Assembly: GCF_000171235.2 (NCBI RefSeq)
Contig: NZ_ABEA03000110.1
Span: forward strand, 1 to 61,797
DNA length: 61,797 nucleotides
Reading direction: 5' to 3'
Source of the DNA: Geminisphaera colitermitum TAV2
Lineage (GTDB): Bacteria; Verrucomicrobiota; Verrucomicrobiia; Opitutales; Opitutaceae
Below are positions 1 through 8,257 of this stretch, in pieces. The position numbers and the translations under genes were made by a program. How positions within the stretch are numbered: the stretch's first letter is position 1; the number at the start of each line of letters is the position of its first letter. The notes beneath the pieces were generated by a model. That model did not search any database. It saw only the letters and a program-made list of their open reading frames with translations, and had not been told where the DNA came from.

Positions 1-54
1 TGGTTCGGGAAACAGGGGGGGGGAGGGAAAAAGGCGGCGGGCGATTTTTCTTCG

Positions 55-1242
55 TCAGCGTTTCAGTTCGAAGCTGCTCCGGGCGAGGTGTTGGCCGTTG
101 ATCAGGATGTCCACATCGTGACGTCCGGGATGATGCACGCGTGTGGTGAAATCGCGGATGCTCTGGCTGCGCGTGATCTCCACCGTCTCGCCCGGACCGA
201 GCGTGAGTTCTTTCAACTTAAAAACCTTGGGCGCGGCGGCACCGGATTTTTTTACGTAGTGTATCGCGTAATCCACGACAAGGCGCTGGGGTTTGGTGGA
301 CGCGGAGGCGGACTCAAGGCGGAACGAGAGCGTGACACGCTGGCCGAGGCGGATGACGCCCGGATGGAGTTGAAAGTTGGATACACGAACGCGCGGTTTG
401 CCGCCGGCGCCGATCACGGCCAGCGCCCGGCGGTCGCCGCGTTTGATGAGGGTGCGCAGGGCGCGTTTGACGATCCAGGTGGTGTGCGGGTTGTCGGTCA
501 GCCAGGCTTCGACGCGCGCCAGCACCCAGGCGGGGTGGTCCTTGGTGATGTCGTTGAGGTGATTGCCGACGGATTTGCGCACGTAGAGGCTGGGGTCGGT
601 CTTGAGGTTTTCCAGGATCGGCGCGACCGGCGACGGATCGGCGACAAGCGGCTCCAGCCGGAACGACCATGGCAGGCGCGGGCGGCAGCCTTCGCAGGCG
701 AGGCGGCGAACGTGTTCGTCGGGGTCGCGCGACCAGGTTTCCATAATGGCGAGCGCGCGCGGCTGGTCGCGTCGCAAAAATTCGCGCACGGCAAATTCGG
801 AGGAACCGAAGGTTGTGAAGAATTTCAACGTGTCCATCGACAGGTCAAAATCCGCCGGTGAAGTGTGGGCGGGACCGTACTGGCCGACGTAATCGGGCAG
901 GGCGAGTGTCACGAAGCCGCGTCCGATCCGCGGGGCGAGTCGGCGCAGGAGGGCGAGCGTGGCGCGGTAGTCGGTGCCGGCGTCGGGCAGCGTGGCGTGC
1001 AGGCATTCGGTCATGCGGCGCAGGCGTTGCATGAGGGAGAGTTCGTCGAGGGCGGGACGTTGCGCGGTGCCGCGCAGGGAGAGCGCGAGGAAGCGGCGGG
1101 GATCGAAGCGGGAGTCGAGTCGCGCCACCTCGGCAGCGACGAATCGGAAACGATCCGCGTCGAACATATCCTTGAGCGCGGGAGCCGGTTGCGGGGCGGG
1201 GGAGGCGTTGGTTGCGGGCATGAGAGAAGCCTTTTCAACCAC
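55..1242 (-). CDS. alkC: AlkC-like DNA alkylation repair protein
   Basis: 395 aa. The middle of the protein is a HEAT-like helical repeat array containing the family hallmark around VRKSVGNHLNDITKDHP (about residues 215-235). The last about 110 residues form a beta-rich Ig-like domain (motifs PGETVEITR and HPGRHDVDILING), the arrangement known for AlkC glycosylases, which excise N3- and N7-alkylated purines. The helical repeat bends damaged DNA in AlkD/AlkC enzymes. The most upstream Met overlaps the edge of an inverted repeat. A second Met at codon 8 (near 1221) may be the true start because the proline/alanine-rich N-terminus is poorly conserved-looking. It is monocistronic: metX, on the same strand upstream, is separated by the inverted repeat. 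Confidence 0.75.
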   Translation of the reverse strand: MVEKASLMPATNASPAPQPAPALKDMFDADRFRFVAAEVARLDSRFDPRRFLALSLRGTAQRPALDELSLMQRLRRMTECLHATLPDAGTDYRATLALLRRLAPRIGRGFVTLALPDYVGQYGPAHTSPADFDLSMDTLKFFTTFGSSEFAVREFLRRDQPRALAIMETWSRDPDEHVRRLACEGCRPRLPWSFRLEPLVADPSPVAPILENLKTDPSLYVRKSVGNHLNDITKDHPAWVLARVEAWLTDNPHTTWIVKRALRTLIKRGDRRALAVIGAGGKPRVRVSNFQLHPGVIRLGQRVTLSFRLESASASTKPQRLVVDYAIHYVKKSGAAAPKVFKLKELTLGPGETVEITRSQSIRDFTTRVHHPGRHDVDILINGQHLARSSFELKR

Positions 1243-1346
1243 TAATGCACACTAATGGACACTAATGATCCGCATCGGAACCGTATCGGGAAAATAATTA
1301 CCACACCCTTCTTATTAGTGTCCATTAGTGTGCATTAGTGGTTGAA
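1234..1346. repeat. Long inverted repeat between metX and alkC
   Basis: Arms at about 1234-1266 and 1313-1346 are near-perfect reverse complements built from iterated TAATGCACAC/TAATGGACAC words, with a roughly 45-nt loop. It fills nearly the whole gap between two co-directional genes. It may act as a transcript-stabilising or terminating hairpin, but it has no clear U-tract. Confidence 0.8.
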
Positions 1347-1353
1347 ACCCACG

Positions 1354-2553
1354 TTACCCCAGAAATCCGTGCACCAAGTCGTAGAGCTGCGGTGACTCCA
1401 GGAGGAACGAGTCGTGGCCGAGGTCGGTCGTGAGTTCGGCGTAGCTGCAACGGGCGCCGGCGCGCAGGCCTGCCTCGGCGATGAGGCGGTTTTGTTCGGG
1501 CGGGAATAGCCAGTCGCTCGTGAATCCCACCACGAGCACTTCGGCAGAGACGAAACGAAAGGCGTCCTCCAGCGACCCGTAGGATGCGGCGAGGTCAAAC
1601 TGGTCGATGGCCCGCGTGATGTAGAGATACGAGTTGGCGTCGAAGCGGTTGGTGAACGAGCGCCCTTGATAGCGCAGGTAGCTCTCGACCTCAAAGCGCA
1701 CGTCAAACGCCGCCGCCACGCCTGCGCCGACCGGGGGATCGTCGCTGATGGCCGCCTGTACCTGACGCCGTCCAAATTTGCGGTCCATCGACGTATCGGA
1801 AAGATAGGTGATATGGGCCATCATGCGGGCAATGGCCAGGCCCACACGCGGGCCGCCGCCGGGCGGGTAGTCGCCGTTGTTCCAGTCGGGGTCCTGCATG
1901 ATGGCCTGGCGGCCCACCTCGTTGAAGGCGATGGCCTGCGCGCTCTCGCGGGCGGTTGTTGCCATGGCGACGAGCTTGCGCACGAAGCCGGGGTATTCGA
2001 TTCCCCATTGCAGCACTTGCATGCCGCCCATGGAACCGCCGATGACGGCGTAGAGTTGTTTGACGCCGATGCCGTCGAGCCAGATTTTTTGCGCGCGCAC
2101 CATGTCACGAATCGTGACGACAGGAAACGAGATGCCATACGCGCGCCCCGTGCGCGGGTTGGGGGAGGAGGGGCCGCTGGACCCCTGACAGCCGCCGATG
2201 ACGTTGCAGCAAAGGACGAAAAACTTATTCGTATCCACGGCTTTGTTAGGGCCGATGAGGTTGTTCCACCAGCCGGGTTTGCGGTCGGTGAGCGAGTGGA
2301 TGCCGGCGCAATGGTGGTCACCGCTGAGGGCGTGACAGATGAGCACGGCGTTGTCGCGCGTGGCGTTGAGGCGTCCGTAGGTCTCGTAACGCAGGGTGAA
2401 ACCGGGCAGAATCTGGCCGTCGCCAAACGTGAAGGGTTCCGCCGTGGTGAAGTCGTGCGCCTCCACGATGCCCACTTCGCCGGGTTCGGCGGGCTCGGCG
2501 CGATGCTCGTGGCTCGTAGGGAGAAGGAGATCGTCGTTGTTGGCGTCGTTCAT
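1354..2553 (-). CDS. metX: Homoserine O-acetyltransferase MetX
   Basis: 399 aa from the Met at 2553, which matches the usual family length; the reading frame stays open upstream to 2742 but that part is not family-like. It transfers an acetyl group from acetyl-CoA to L-homoserine, the committed step of methionine synthesis. Alpha/beta-hydrolase fold with the nucleophile elbow GGSMGGMQ. The early motif is CHALSGDHHCAG, the motif after it is NVIGGCQGSSGPSSPNP, the catalytic Asp lies in the FTSDWLFPPEQ segment, and the catalytic His lies in LGHDSFLLE. It stands alone, with a potentially structured leader upstream and the inverted repeat downstream. Confidence 0.93.
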   Translation of the reverse strand: MNDANNDDLLLPTSHEHRAEPAEPGEVGIVEAHDFTTAEPFTFGDGQILPGFTLRYETYGRLNATRDNAVLICHALSGDHHCAGIHSLTDRKPGWWNNLIGPNKAVDTNKFFVLCCNVIGGCQGSSGPSSPNPRTGRAYGISFPVVTIRDMVRAQKIWLDGIGVKQLYAVIGGSMGGMQVLQWGIEYPGFVRKLVAMATTARESAQAIAFNEVGRQAIMQDPDWNNGDYPPGGGPRVGLAIARMMAHITYLSDTSMDRKFGRRQVQAAISDDPPVGAGVAAAFDVRFEVESYLRYQGRSFTNRFDANSYLYITRAIDQFDLAASYGSLEDAFRFVSAEVLVVGFTSDWLFPPEQNRLIAEAGLRAGARCSYAELTTDLGHDSFLLESPQLYDLVHGFLG

Positions 2554-2677
2554 GGAGGCGTGAGCGGGAAACACACGCGCAAGCGCCTGCGATGGCAAGC
2601 TTGGTCCGGTGCCGTCGCGTGCTGGGTCACATGGCGTGTGGCACCTCGTCCTGCATTCTGGAAATAACCGTTTCGCC

Positions 2678-2977
2678 TTACGGCATGATAAACAGTCGCC
2701 AGCGTTCTTTCTCGTATCCGGGATCGGATACCTGCGGCGCAAGCAAGGTCAGAAAACCGTCATCCGTGTAATGCGAGGCGGCCAACGCGAGCAGTTCGCG
2801 GAGAACGGGACGCGCAGCGGTTTGGTTGTCGGTTTTCGAACTTTTGCTTTCCGCGGGCGGTGTCCAGCGAACCGGCGAATTGGCATAGGGGGAAACAAAC
2901 TCAAGCGCCTTGCGCAGACGCGGCACGGCTGAGGTCGCTCCGGTTACTCTCTGATTCTCTGATGTTATCCGTGCCAA
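2678..2977 (-). CDS. Possible small hypothetical protein
   Basis: A 99-aa frame starting with TTG directly after the LacI stop codon. No domain or motif is recognised and no convincing ribosome binding site is visible. The C-terminal half (LRELLALAASHYTDDG...) has protein-like composition. It may equally be untranslated spacer between the lacI gene and the metX leader. Confidence 0.25.
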   Translation of the reverse strand: MARITSENQRVTGATSAVPRLRKALEFVSPYANSPVRWTPPAESKSSKTDNQTAARPVLRELLALAASHYTDDGFLTLLAPQVSDPGYEKERWRLFIMP

Positions 2978-3937
2978 CTATGCTCGATCCGCCACGCTGT
3001 CGCGTTCGACGAGTTGATAATCCAACACCGTTTCTTCCGGGAAATCCTGCCGACGGAGGCGGGCGTCGATCACATCCACGGTTGCGACCGCCAGCGCGTT
3101 GTAATCCTGCGTGATCGCCGTTTGCGGAGGAATGCAATAGCGCGAAACCATCGCCCGCTCGGAAACGACCAGCGATATGTCGTCGGGAATCCGCTTCCCA
3201 TAGAGCGACAACGCATAGGCCGTAATGATGCCCCCCGAACCTCCGGGACTGAAAATCGCATCGGGTTTGTTTCGCAGCAACTTGCCGATTTCCTCCACGA
3301 AATTCGCCTCCGTCACCAAGCGCACCAAGGCCCTGCCCGACGGCAGATTTTTCTCCGCAAGGATCTCCTCAAGATGCCGCGCACGCTGCAACGGATTCCC
3401 CAGCTTCGACATGCTGACCATGCAGCCGATGCGCCGATGCCCGCGCCGATACAGATAATCCACCGCAAGCTCCATCCCCTGCCGCTCATTCGAGCGCACG
3501 GAAAACACCCCCGGGCACCGGGACTCCACCTCCCGGTCAACCAACACCAGCGGCGCATCGAAGCGTTTGCCCCAGTTGGGCCGCGGCACCTCGCCTGACC
3601 CAATCCGGATCGCCCCGCAAAACTGGATGCTCTCCAAACGATCCAGATTATCCTCCGGCAGAATCTCGATCCGGTAACCCCGTCCCGCGAGTTCACCAGC
3701 CAGATGCGACACCACCATCTCGACGTAGTTTTGAACCGGATACTCCGTCCTTGACGGCGTCATCAAGATCACATTGCGACGCCGCACGGACAGGCGCGGA
3801 TGGTAATCATGTGAACGCGCAACCTTCAAAACACGCTCCCGGATACCCGCCTTCACGTTCGGGTGATTGCCAAACACCCGCGAGACAGTTGCCGTCGAAA
3901 CCCGCGACTCACGGGCGATTTCCTGGATGGTTGTCAT
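2978..3937 (-). CDS. LacI-family transcriptional regulator
   Basis: 319 aa. The N-terminal helix-turn-helix (TIQEIARESRVSTATVSRVFGNHPNVK) is a canonical LacI/GalR DNA-binding head. It is followed by a hinge and a periplasmic-binding-protein-like sensor domain with typical segments (GAIRIGSG, LVLVDREV, DYLYRRGHRRIGCM, RIPDDISLV). It is divergently transcribed from the dehydrogenase cluster that begins at 4134. Candidate operator half-sites lie in the shared intergenic region, so it is probably the local repressor of that cluster. The ligand is unknown. Confidence 0.92.
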   Translation of the reverse strand: MTTIQEIARESRVSTATVSRVFGNHPNVKAGIRERVLKVARSHDYHPRLSVRRRNVILMTPSRTEYPVQNYVEMVVSHLAGELAGRGYRIEILPEDNLDRLESIQFCGAIRIGSGEVPRPNWGKRFDAPLVLVDREVESRCPGVFSVRSNERQGMELAVDYLYRRGHRRIGCMVSMSKLGNPLQRARHLEEILAEKNLPSGRALVRLVTEANFVEEIGKLLRNKPDAIFSPGGSGGIITAYALSLYGKRIPDDISLVVSERAMVSRYCIPPQTAITQDYNALAVATVDVIDARLRRQDFPEETVLDYQLVERDSVADRA

Positions 3938-3957
3938 TGAAATAAAATTACTGATTG

Positions 3958-4003
3958 GATATCTATTGATGTGTTTTCAATAAACCCTGATATCTATTGA
4001 AAA
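3958..4003. promoter_or_regulatory. Candidate LacI-type operator array
   Basis: Two identical direct copies of GATATCTATTGA (3958-3969 and 3989-4000). A 9+9 bp inverted repeat, TTTTCAATA (3974-3982) with TATTGAAAA (3995-4003), overlaps the second copy, and TATTGA/TCAATA half-sites are also spaced around 3964-3982. It lies between the divergent LacI gene and the dehydrogenase cluster and is AT-rich against a GC-rich background, as expected for a promoter/operator. Confidence 0.55.
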
Positions 4004-4133
4004 TAGAATCTATTTACATCGCATCTTTCAAGATGTTTTCAGGTTCCCGCTTGCCCCCGTCTCCTCTCTTCCGGCAAATTTTCGAGCAAACACCGGGAAG
4101 GAAAACCACCCTCTCGAAAACTCCATCCATCCA

Positions 4134-5147
4134 ATGAAAGGTTACCGCATCGCCTATCCCGCCGCTCGAACGGCGAAACTCGAACCATTTGACCTTCCGG
4201 AAAACTGCCCGTCCGGCAGCGTGTTGTTGAAAACTGAATACACGCTGATCTCGCCCGGCACGGAAAAAGCCATGCTCCTCGCGATGCCCAACACCTGCAA
4301 CGGCGCCGGATTCCCGCGTTATCCAGGCTACAGCGCAACTGGCAAAATCCTCGCTATCGGCGATGGCGTGACAGACCTCAAGGCAGGCGACCGCGTCGTT
4401 GCCTACCACAGCCCGCACGCGAGCATATCGATAAAAGAACAACGCCACGTCGTGCGCATCGAGGACGCCGCGCTCGATTCAAAAACCGCCGTGTTTGCCA
4501 TCATCGCCGCGATGGGACTGCAAGGCGTGCGCAAATTGAAAGTCGAACTCGGCGAATCCGTCATGGTCATGGGACTCGGCCTCCTCGGTTTGTTCGCCAC
4601 GCAATGCGCACGCCTCAGCGGAGCGATGCCCGTTATCGCCGTGGATTTTTCCGAAGCCCGCCGCGCCCTCGCCCTGAAACTCGGCGCGGATCACGCTTTT
4701 TCTCCCGACCACGACGCAAAAAATCTGGCCGCGACAATCAAATCCCTCACGGGCGGAGGCGTGAATGCCGTCGCCGAAATCACCGGCGCGCCCAACGCTG
4801 TCAAACAAGCCTTTGCCTGCATGGCTCCGATGGGACGCATCTCCCTCACGGGCTGCTCCCGCACATCGACGCCCGATGTCGATTTTTACAACGACGTTCA
4901 CAAACCCGGCATCACAATCATCGGCGCGCACAATTTCGTGCGACCTTCCGAAAACTCCTTCCCAGGCTACTGGACCCTGCGCGACGACCTGAAAATGCTG
5001 CTGCGCTTTTTCGCCGCCGACCGCCTCCACGCCGCGCCGTTGATCTCCGACATCGTCGCCCCGCAAAACGCGCCGGAAGTTTATCAACGCCTCGCCACGG
5101 GCGACACAAACCCGCCCGGCATCCTCTTCGATTGGCGAAATTTTTAA
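4134..5147 (+). CDS. MDR-superfamily alcohol/sugar dehydrogenase
   Basis: 337 aa, medium-chain dehydrogenase/reductase with a GroES-like N-terminus (ISPGTEKAML, PGYSATGKILAIGDGV, GDRVVAYHSPH). The Rossmann nucleotide-binding motif is VMGLGLLGLFATQ (about residues 145-157), followed by an acidic VDFSEARR segment. The classical zinc-ligand Cys/His pattern is not evident, resembling the BchC/zinc-less branch. It is the first gene of the cluster divergent from LacI, and the gene at 5169 follows after about 20 bp. It probably oxidises a polyol or sugar; the substrate is not known. Confidence 0.85.
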   Translation: MKGYRIAYPAARTAKLEPFDLPENCPSGSVLLKTEYTLISPGTEKAMLLAMPNTCNGAGFPRYPGYSATGKILAIGDGVTDLKAGDRVVAYHSPHASISIKEQRHVVRIEDAALDSKTAVFAIIAAMGLQGVRKLKVELGESVMVMGLGLLGLFATQCARLSGAMPVIAVDFSEARRALALKLGADHAFSPDHDAKNLAATIKSLTGGGVNAVAEITGAPNAVKQAFACMAPMGRISLTGCSRTSTPDVDFYNDVHKPGITIIGAHNFVRPSENSFPGYWTLRDDLKMLLRFFAADRLHAAPLISDIVAPQNAPEVYQRLATGDTNPPGILFDWRNF

Positions 5148-5168
5148 GCCAGACCGTCTGAAACCAGC

Positions 5169-6176
5169 ATGAAACCCAAACCCATCAAAATCGGCCAAAT
5201 CGGCATCGGACACAATCACGCGTCAGAAAAAATGAATACACTCCGCCGCTTGCCGCATCTCTTCGAGGTGGTGGGTGTCGTCGAGGACGATCCCGTCTGG
5301 CGTGAACGCCGCGGCAACATGGCGGCCTACGCGGGACTTCCCTGGATGACCGAGGAGGAACTTTTTAAGGTTCCCGGCCTCGAAGCCGTCGCCGTGGAGA
5401 CCGACGGTTTCGATCTCGTCCCGACGGCCAAACGCTGTGCCGCACGCGGCCTTCACATGCACCTCGACAAACCCGGCGGCGAATCGCTCCCCGCCTTCAA
5501 GTCGCTGCTCGACGACTGCGAACGCCAGAACCTCTGCATCCAGCTCGGCTACATGTATCGCAACAACCCCGCCATCAATTTCTGCAAACACGCCGTGCGC
5601 GCCGGTTGGCTCGGCGAAATTTTCGAGATTCACGCCGTCATGAGCCGTCTCGACAACGACGATTACCGCAAGTGGCTTTCCAACTTCAAGGGCGGCGCCC
5701 TGTATATTTTTGGCGGATACCTGATTGACATCATCATCTCGATGCTGGGTCGCCCCGACAGCGTAGTGCCATTTCAAGGACAGACGCGCGACGACGGCCT
5801 TTGCGACAACGGTTTTGCCGTGCTGCGTTATCCACGCGCCACCGCCTCCATTCGCACATCGGTTGTTGAAATTGAAGGATTCAAGCGCCGCCAACTCGTC
5901 GTGTGCGGCACGAAAGGCACGGTCGAAGTCTGTCCGCTGGAACATCACAACACCCGCTACGCGCTCGACCCGCTGCACGTGAAATTGACGCTCGCCGAAC
6001 CCTGCGGCGAATACACCGCCGGCACGCACATCGTGGACGTCGGCATCATGAATGGGCGTTACACGGAACAGCTCACGGAACTCGCCCGCATCATTCGCGG
6101 CGAAATGAAAAACCCATTCCCGCTGCACCACGAATTTCTCGTCCAAGAGGCACTCCTCGCCGCCGCGGGCTATTGA
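5169..6176 (+). CDS. Gfo/Idh/MocA-family oxidoreductase
   Basis: 335 aa. The N-terminal Rossmann fold begins IGQIGIGHNHASEKM and continues to the family signature HLDKPGGESLPAFKSLLDDCE (about residues 100-120), where the EKP-type Lys is present as DKP. The C-terminal domain is the alpha/beta dehydrogenase fold (GGALYIFGGYLIDIIISMLG). Such enzymes oxidise sugars or cyclitols with NAD(P). It is very likely co-transcribed with the upstream MDR dehydrogenase. Confidence 0.88.
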   Translation: MKPKPIKIGQIGIGHNHASEKMNTLRRLPHLFEVVGVVEDDPVWRERRGNMAAYAGLPWMTEEELFKVPGLEAVAVETDGFDLVPTAKRCAARGLHMHLDKPGGESLPAFKSLLDDCERQNLCIQLGYMYRNNPAINFCKHAVRAGWLGEIFEIHAVMSRLDNDDYRKWLSNFKGGALYIFGGYLIDIIISMLGRPDSVVPFQGQTRDDGLCDNGFAVLRYPRATASIRTSVVEIEGFKRRQLVVCGTKGTVEVCPLEHHNTRYALDPLHVKLTLAEPCGEYTAGTHIVDVGIMNGRYTEQLTELARIIRGEMKNPFPLHHEFLVQEALLAAAGY

Positions 6177-6195
6177 CAGGAAGACACTGAAAACC

Positions 6196-6289
6196 AACCG
6201 CGAATGAACGCGAATAGACGCGAATGATGGAAACCTGATTTTAATTTTCCCCGGTTTTAATTCGCGCTCATTCGCGTCCATTCGCGGTT
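6196..6289. repeat. Long inverted repeat in the oxidoreductase cluster
   Basis: Arms at about 6196-6226 and 6261-6289 are built from iterated CGCGAATGAA/CGCGAATAGA words and their reverse complements, with an AT-rich loop. It occupies the gap between the Gfo/Idh/MocA gene and the SDR gene. It is structurally like the repeat at 1234-1346 but of unrelated sequence. Confidence 0.75.
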
Positions 6290-6318
6290 AAAAAATTCAA
6301 CACGCCACTCACCACACT

Positions 6319-7080
6319 ATGAAACTGCAAAACCAAGTCGCCATCATCACTGGCGGCGGCGGCGTCCTCGGAGGCGCCATCGCCCGCAAACTCGCTGCCG
6401 AAGGCGCCAAAATTGCCCTCTTCGACATTCGGCAGGAATTCGCCGAAAACACCGCCGCTGCGATCACCGCCGCTGGCGGCGAAGCCACCGCGCACGGTGT
6501 TGACATCACCAACGCCGACGACGCCCGACGCAACGTGGACGACGTTTTTGCGCGATATGGACGTCTCGACATCCTCGTCAACTGCGCCGGTGGCAGCGCG
6601 CGCAAACAGATGAAATTCTTCCACGAACAAACGCTCGACGTCGTGCGCGACGTGATCGCCGTCAACCTCTTCGGAATGCTCAACTGCACCCACGCTGCCG
6701 CGAAGCATATGGTGGCGGCGCGCTTCGGCAAAATCGTCAACATCGGTTCCACCGTCGGCGTTCAGGGACTTGAGAAGTCGGTTGATTACGCTGCTGCGAA
6801 AGGCGCGATCATCGCCGCCACGCGAGCGCTCGCCAAGGAACTCGGCCCGCACGACATCAACGTCAACTGCGTGTCCCCCGGCATTGTTCTGCGCGAACCC
6901 ACTGCCGACCCGCTCGCCTTCGCCAAAAAACATTCCAGCATGAACCGCCTCTGCACGCCCGACGACATTGCCAATGTGGTAGTGTTCCTGACCCTACCCG
7001 AGTCCGGCTACATCATCGGCCAGAACCACATCGTCGATGGAGGCCGCAGCCTCGCCATGATGGGAAGCGGCATCCGCTAG
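6319..7080 (+). CDS. SDR-family oxidoreductase
   Basis: 253 aa, a classical short-chain dehydrogenase. The cofactor motif TGGGGVLGGAIA is at about residues 12-23, NCAGG corresponds to the NNAG motif, the catalytic Ser is in NIGSTVG, and the Tyr-x3-Lys is in VDYAAAKGA. The C-terminus closes with the usual GQNHIVDGG. It is a probable NAD(P)-dependent sugar or hydroxy-acid dehydrogenase of the catabolic cluster. It is about 45 % similar by eye to the SDR gene at 7273, suggesting an ancient duplication. Confidence 0.9.
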   Translation: MKLQNQVAIITGGGGVLGGAIARKLAAEGAKIALFDIRQEFAENTAAAITAAGGEATAHGVDITNADDARRNVDDVFARYGRLDILVNCAGGSARKQMKFFHEQTLDVVRDVIAVNLFGMLNCTHAAAKHMVAARFGKIVNIGSTVGVQGLEKSVDYAAAKGAIIAATRALAKELGPHDINVNCVSPGIVLREPTADPLAFAKKHSSMNRLCTPDDIANVVVFLTLPESGYIIGQNHIVDGGRSLAMMGSGIR

Positions 7081-7120
7081 CGTCGTTTCATTTAACGTGT
7101 AGCCATTTTACACCTGGTAG

Positions 7121-7267
7121 GGAGGCCTCTCCGAGGCCTCCGCCTCCCGCCCTCCCGCCGTTTGCGAATGAAAACCCAAATGCCAAAAAAGAAGACTCCG
7201 ACATTGGATGTTGGATGTTCGACGTTGGATGTTCGATGTTCGCGCGAAGCGCCTCCCCCCCCCCCCC
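7121..7267. repeat. Intergenic hairpin, GATGTTGGATGTTCG-type repeat and C13 tract
   Basis: A short palindrome (GGAGGCCT at 7121-7128 with AGGCCTCC at 7134-7141) is followed by a repeat of iterated GGATGTTGGATGTTCGA words (about 7204-7250). Related copies occur near 13997-14035 (opposite strand) and 39421-39441. A run of 13 C (7255-7267) then ends 5 nt before the start codon of the next SDR gene. Confidence 0.6.
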
Positions 7268-7272
7268 GACCT

Positions 7273-8046
7273 ATGAAACTCAAAGACAACGTGGCAATCG
7301 TGACAGGAGCAGGCGGCGGCATAGGCCGGGCCATTGCGCAACGACTCGCCGCCGAAGGCGCGACCGTGATTGTCACCGACATCAACGCCGACAACGCGCA
7401 AGCCGTTGCCGACGCCATCAACAACACTGGCGGCAGTGCGCTGGCCATAAAAGCCGACGTCACCAAAAGCCACGAAGTGGGTGACATGGTCCGCGCCACG
7501 CTCGACCGCTTTGGCCGGATCGACATCCTAGTGAACAACGCCGGAGGCAGTGCCGGACTGCTGAAAAAACTCAGCCATTTCAAAGACACCACCGAAGACA
7601 TCTGGAAATGGGTGTTGGACCTCAACCTCAACGGAACCCTCATCTGTATCCACTCCGTCCTCACGCACATGGTGGACCGCCGGCGCGGCAAAATCATCAA
7701 CATTGCCTCCATTGCCGCCGAAGTTGGCATCCTCAACCGCGTGGATTACTCCGCTGCGAAAGGCGCGGTCATTTCCCTGACCCGCGCGCTCGCCATGGAA
7801 GTCGGCCCGCACAACATCAACGTCAACTGCGTTTCCCCCGGCGCCATTGCCACGCGCAACTCCAACCTCGCCACCGGCACCTGGCTGGGACGCGAAGGCC
7901 AGCCCGCCGAAGTCGCCTCACTTGTCGCCTTTCTCGCCTCTGAAGAAGCCGCCTACATCACCGGCCAAAACCACATCATTGACGGCGGACGAGTCCTCGG
8001 TCCCAAAGCCAAATCACCGACAAACCACAACGTAACGAACCCATAA
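7273..8046 (+). CDS. SDR-family oxidoreductase
   Basis: 257 aa from the Met just after the C13 tract; upstream Met codons in the frame lie in repeat sequence and were rejected. Motifs: TGAGGGIGRAIA cofactor binding (about residues 11-22), NNAGG, catalytic Ser in NIASIAA, VDYSAAKGA for the Tyr/Lys pair, and terminal GQNHIIDGG. It is a short-chain dehydrogenase of unknown substrate, the second of two adjacent SDRs in the LacI-linked cluster. Confidence 0.9.
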   Translation: MKLKDNVAIVTGAGGGIGRAIAQRLAAEGATVIVTDINADNAQAVADAINNTGGSALAIKADVTKSHEVGDMVRATLDRFGRIDILVNNAGGSAGLLKKLSHFKDTTEDIWKWVLDLNLNGTLICIHSVLTHMVDRRRGKIINIASIAAEVGILNRVDYSAAKGAVISLTRALAMEVGPHNINVNCVSPGAIATRNSNLATGTWLGREGQPAEVASLVAFLASEEAAYITGQNHIIDGGRVLGPKAKSPTNHNVTNP

Positions 8047-8052
8047 ACCCAC

Positions 8053-8242
8053 ATGGAGTGCGGTGATTCATCACCGCTTTTGACGAAGCGATTTATCGCG
8101 TCGCCTCCCTCCTCCTCCCGCCTCCCCCCTCCTTCTCCCCTCTCCTTCCCTGTTTCTCCTCCCCCCCCCCCCCCCCCCCCCGCACACATAGGCGGGCCGT
8201 TAAAACGACCCGTCAAAGCGGCGATAAATCGCCGCACTCCAT
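8053..8242. repeat. Inverted repeat with an internal C21 tract
   Basis: Arms at about 8053-8085 and 8211-8242 are reverse complements (GGAGTGCGGTGATTCATCACC against GGCGATAAATCGCCGCACTCC, both also containing TTTTGACG/CGTCAAAG). Between them lies a C/T-rich stretch ending in 21 consecutive C (8161-8181). The element precedes the gene at 8258. Confidence 0.8.
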
Positions 8243-8257
8243 ATCCTGCCCTGCCTC

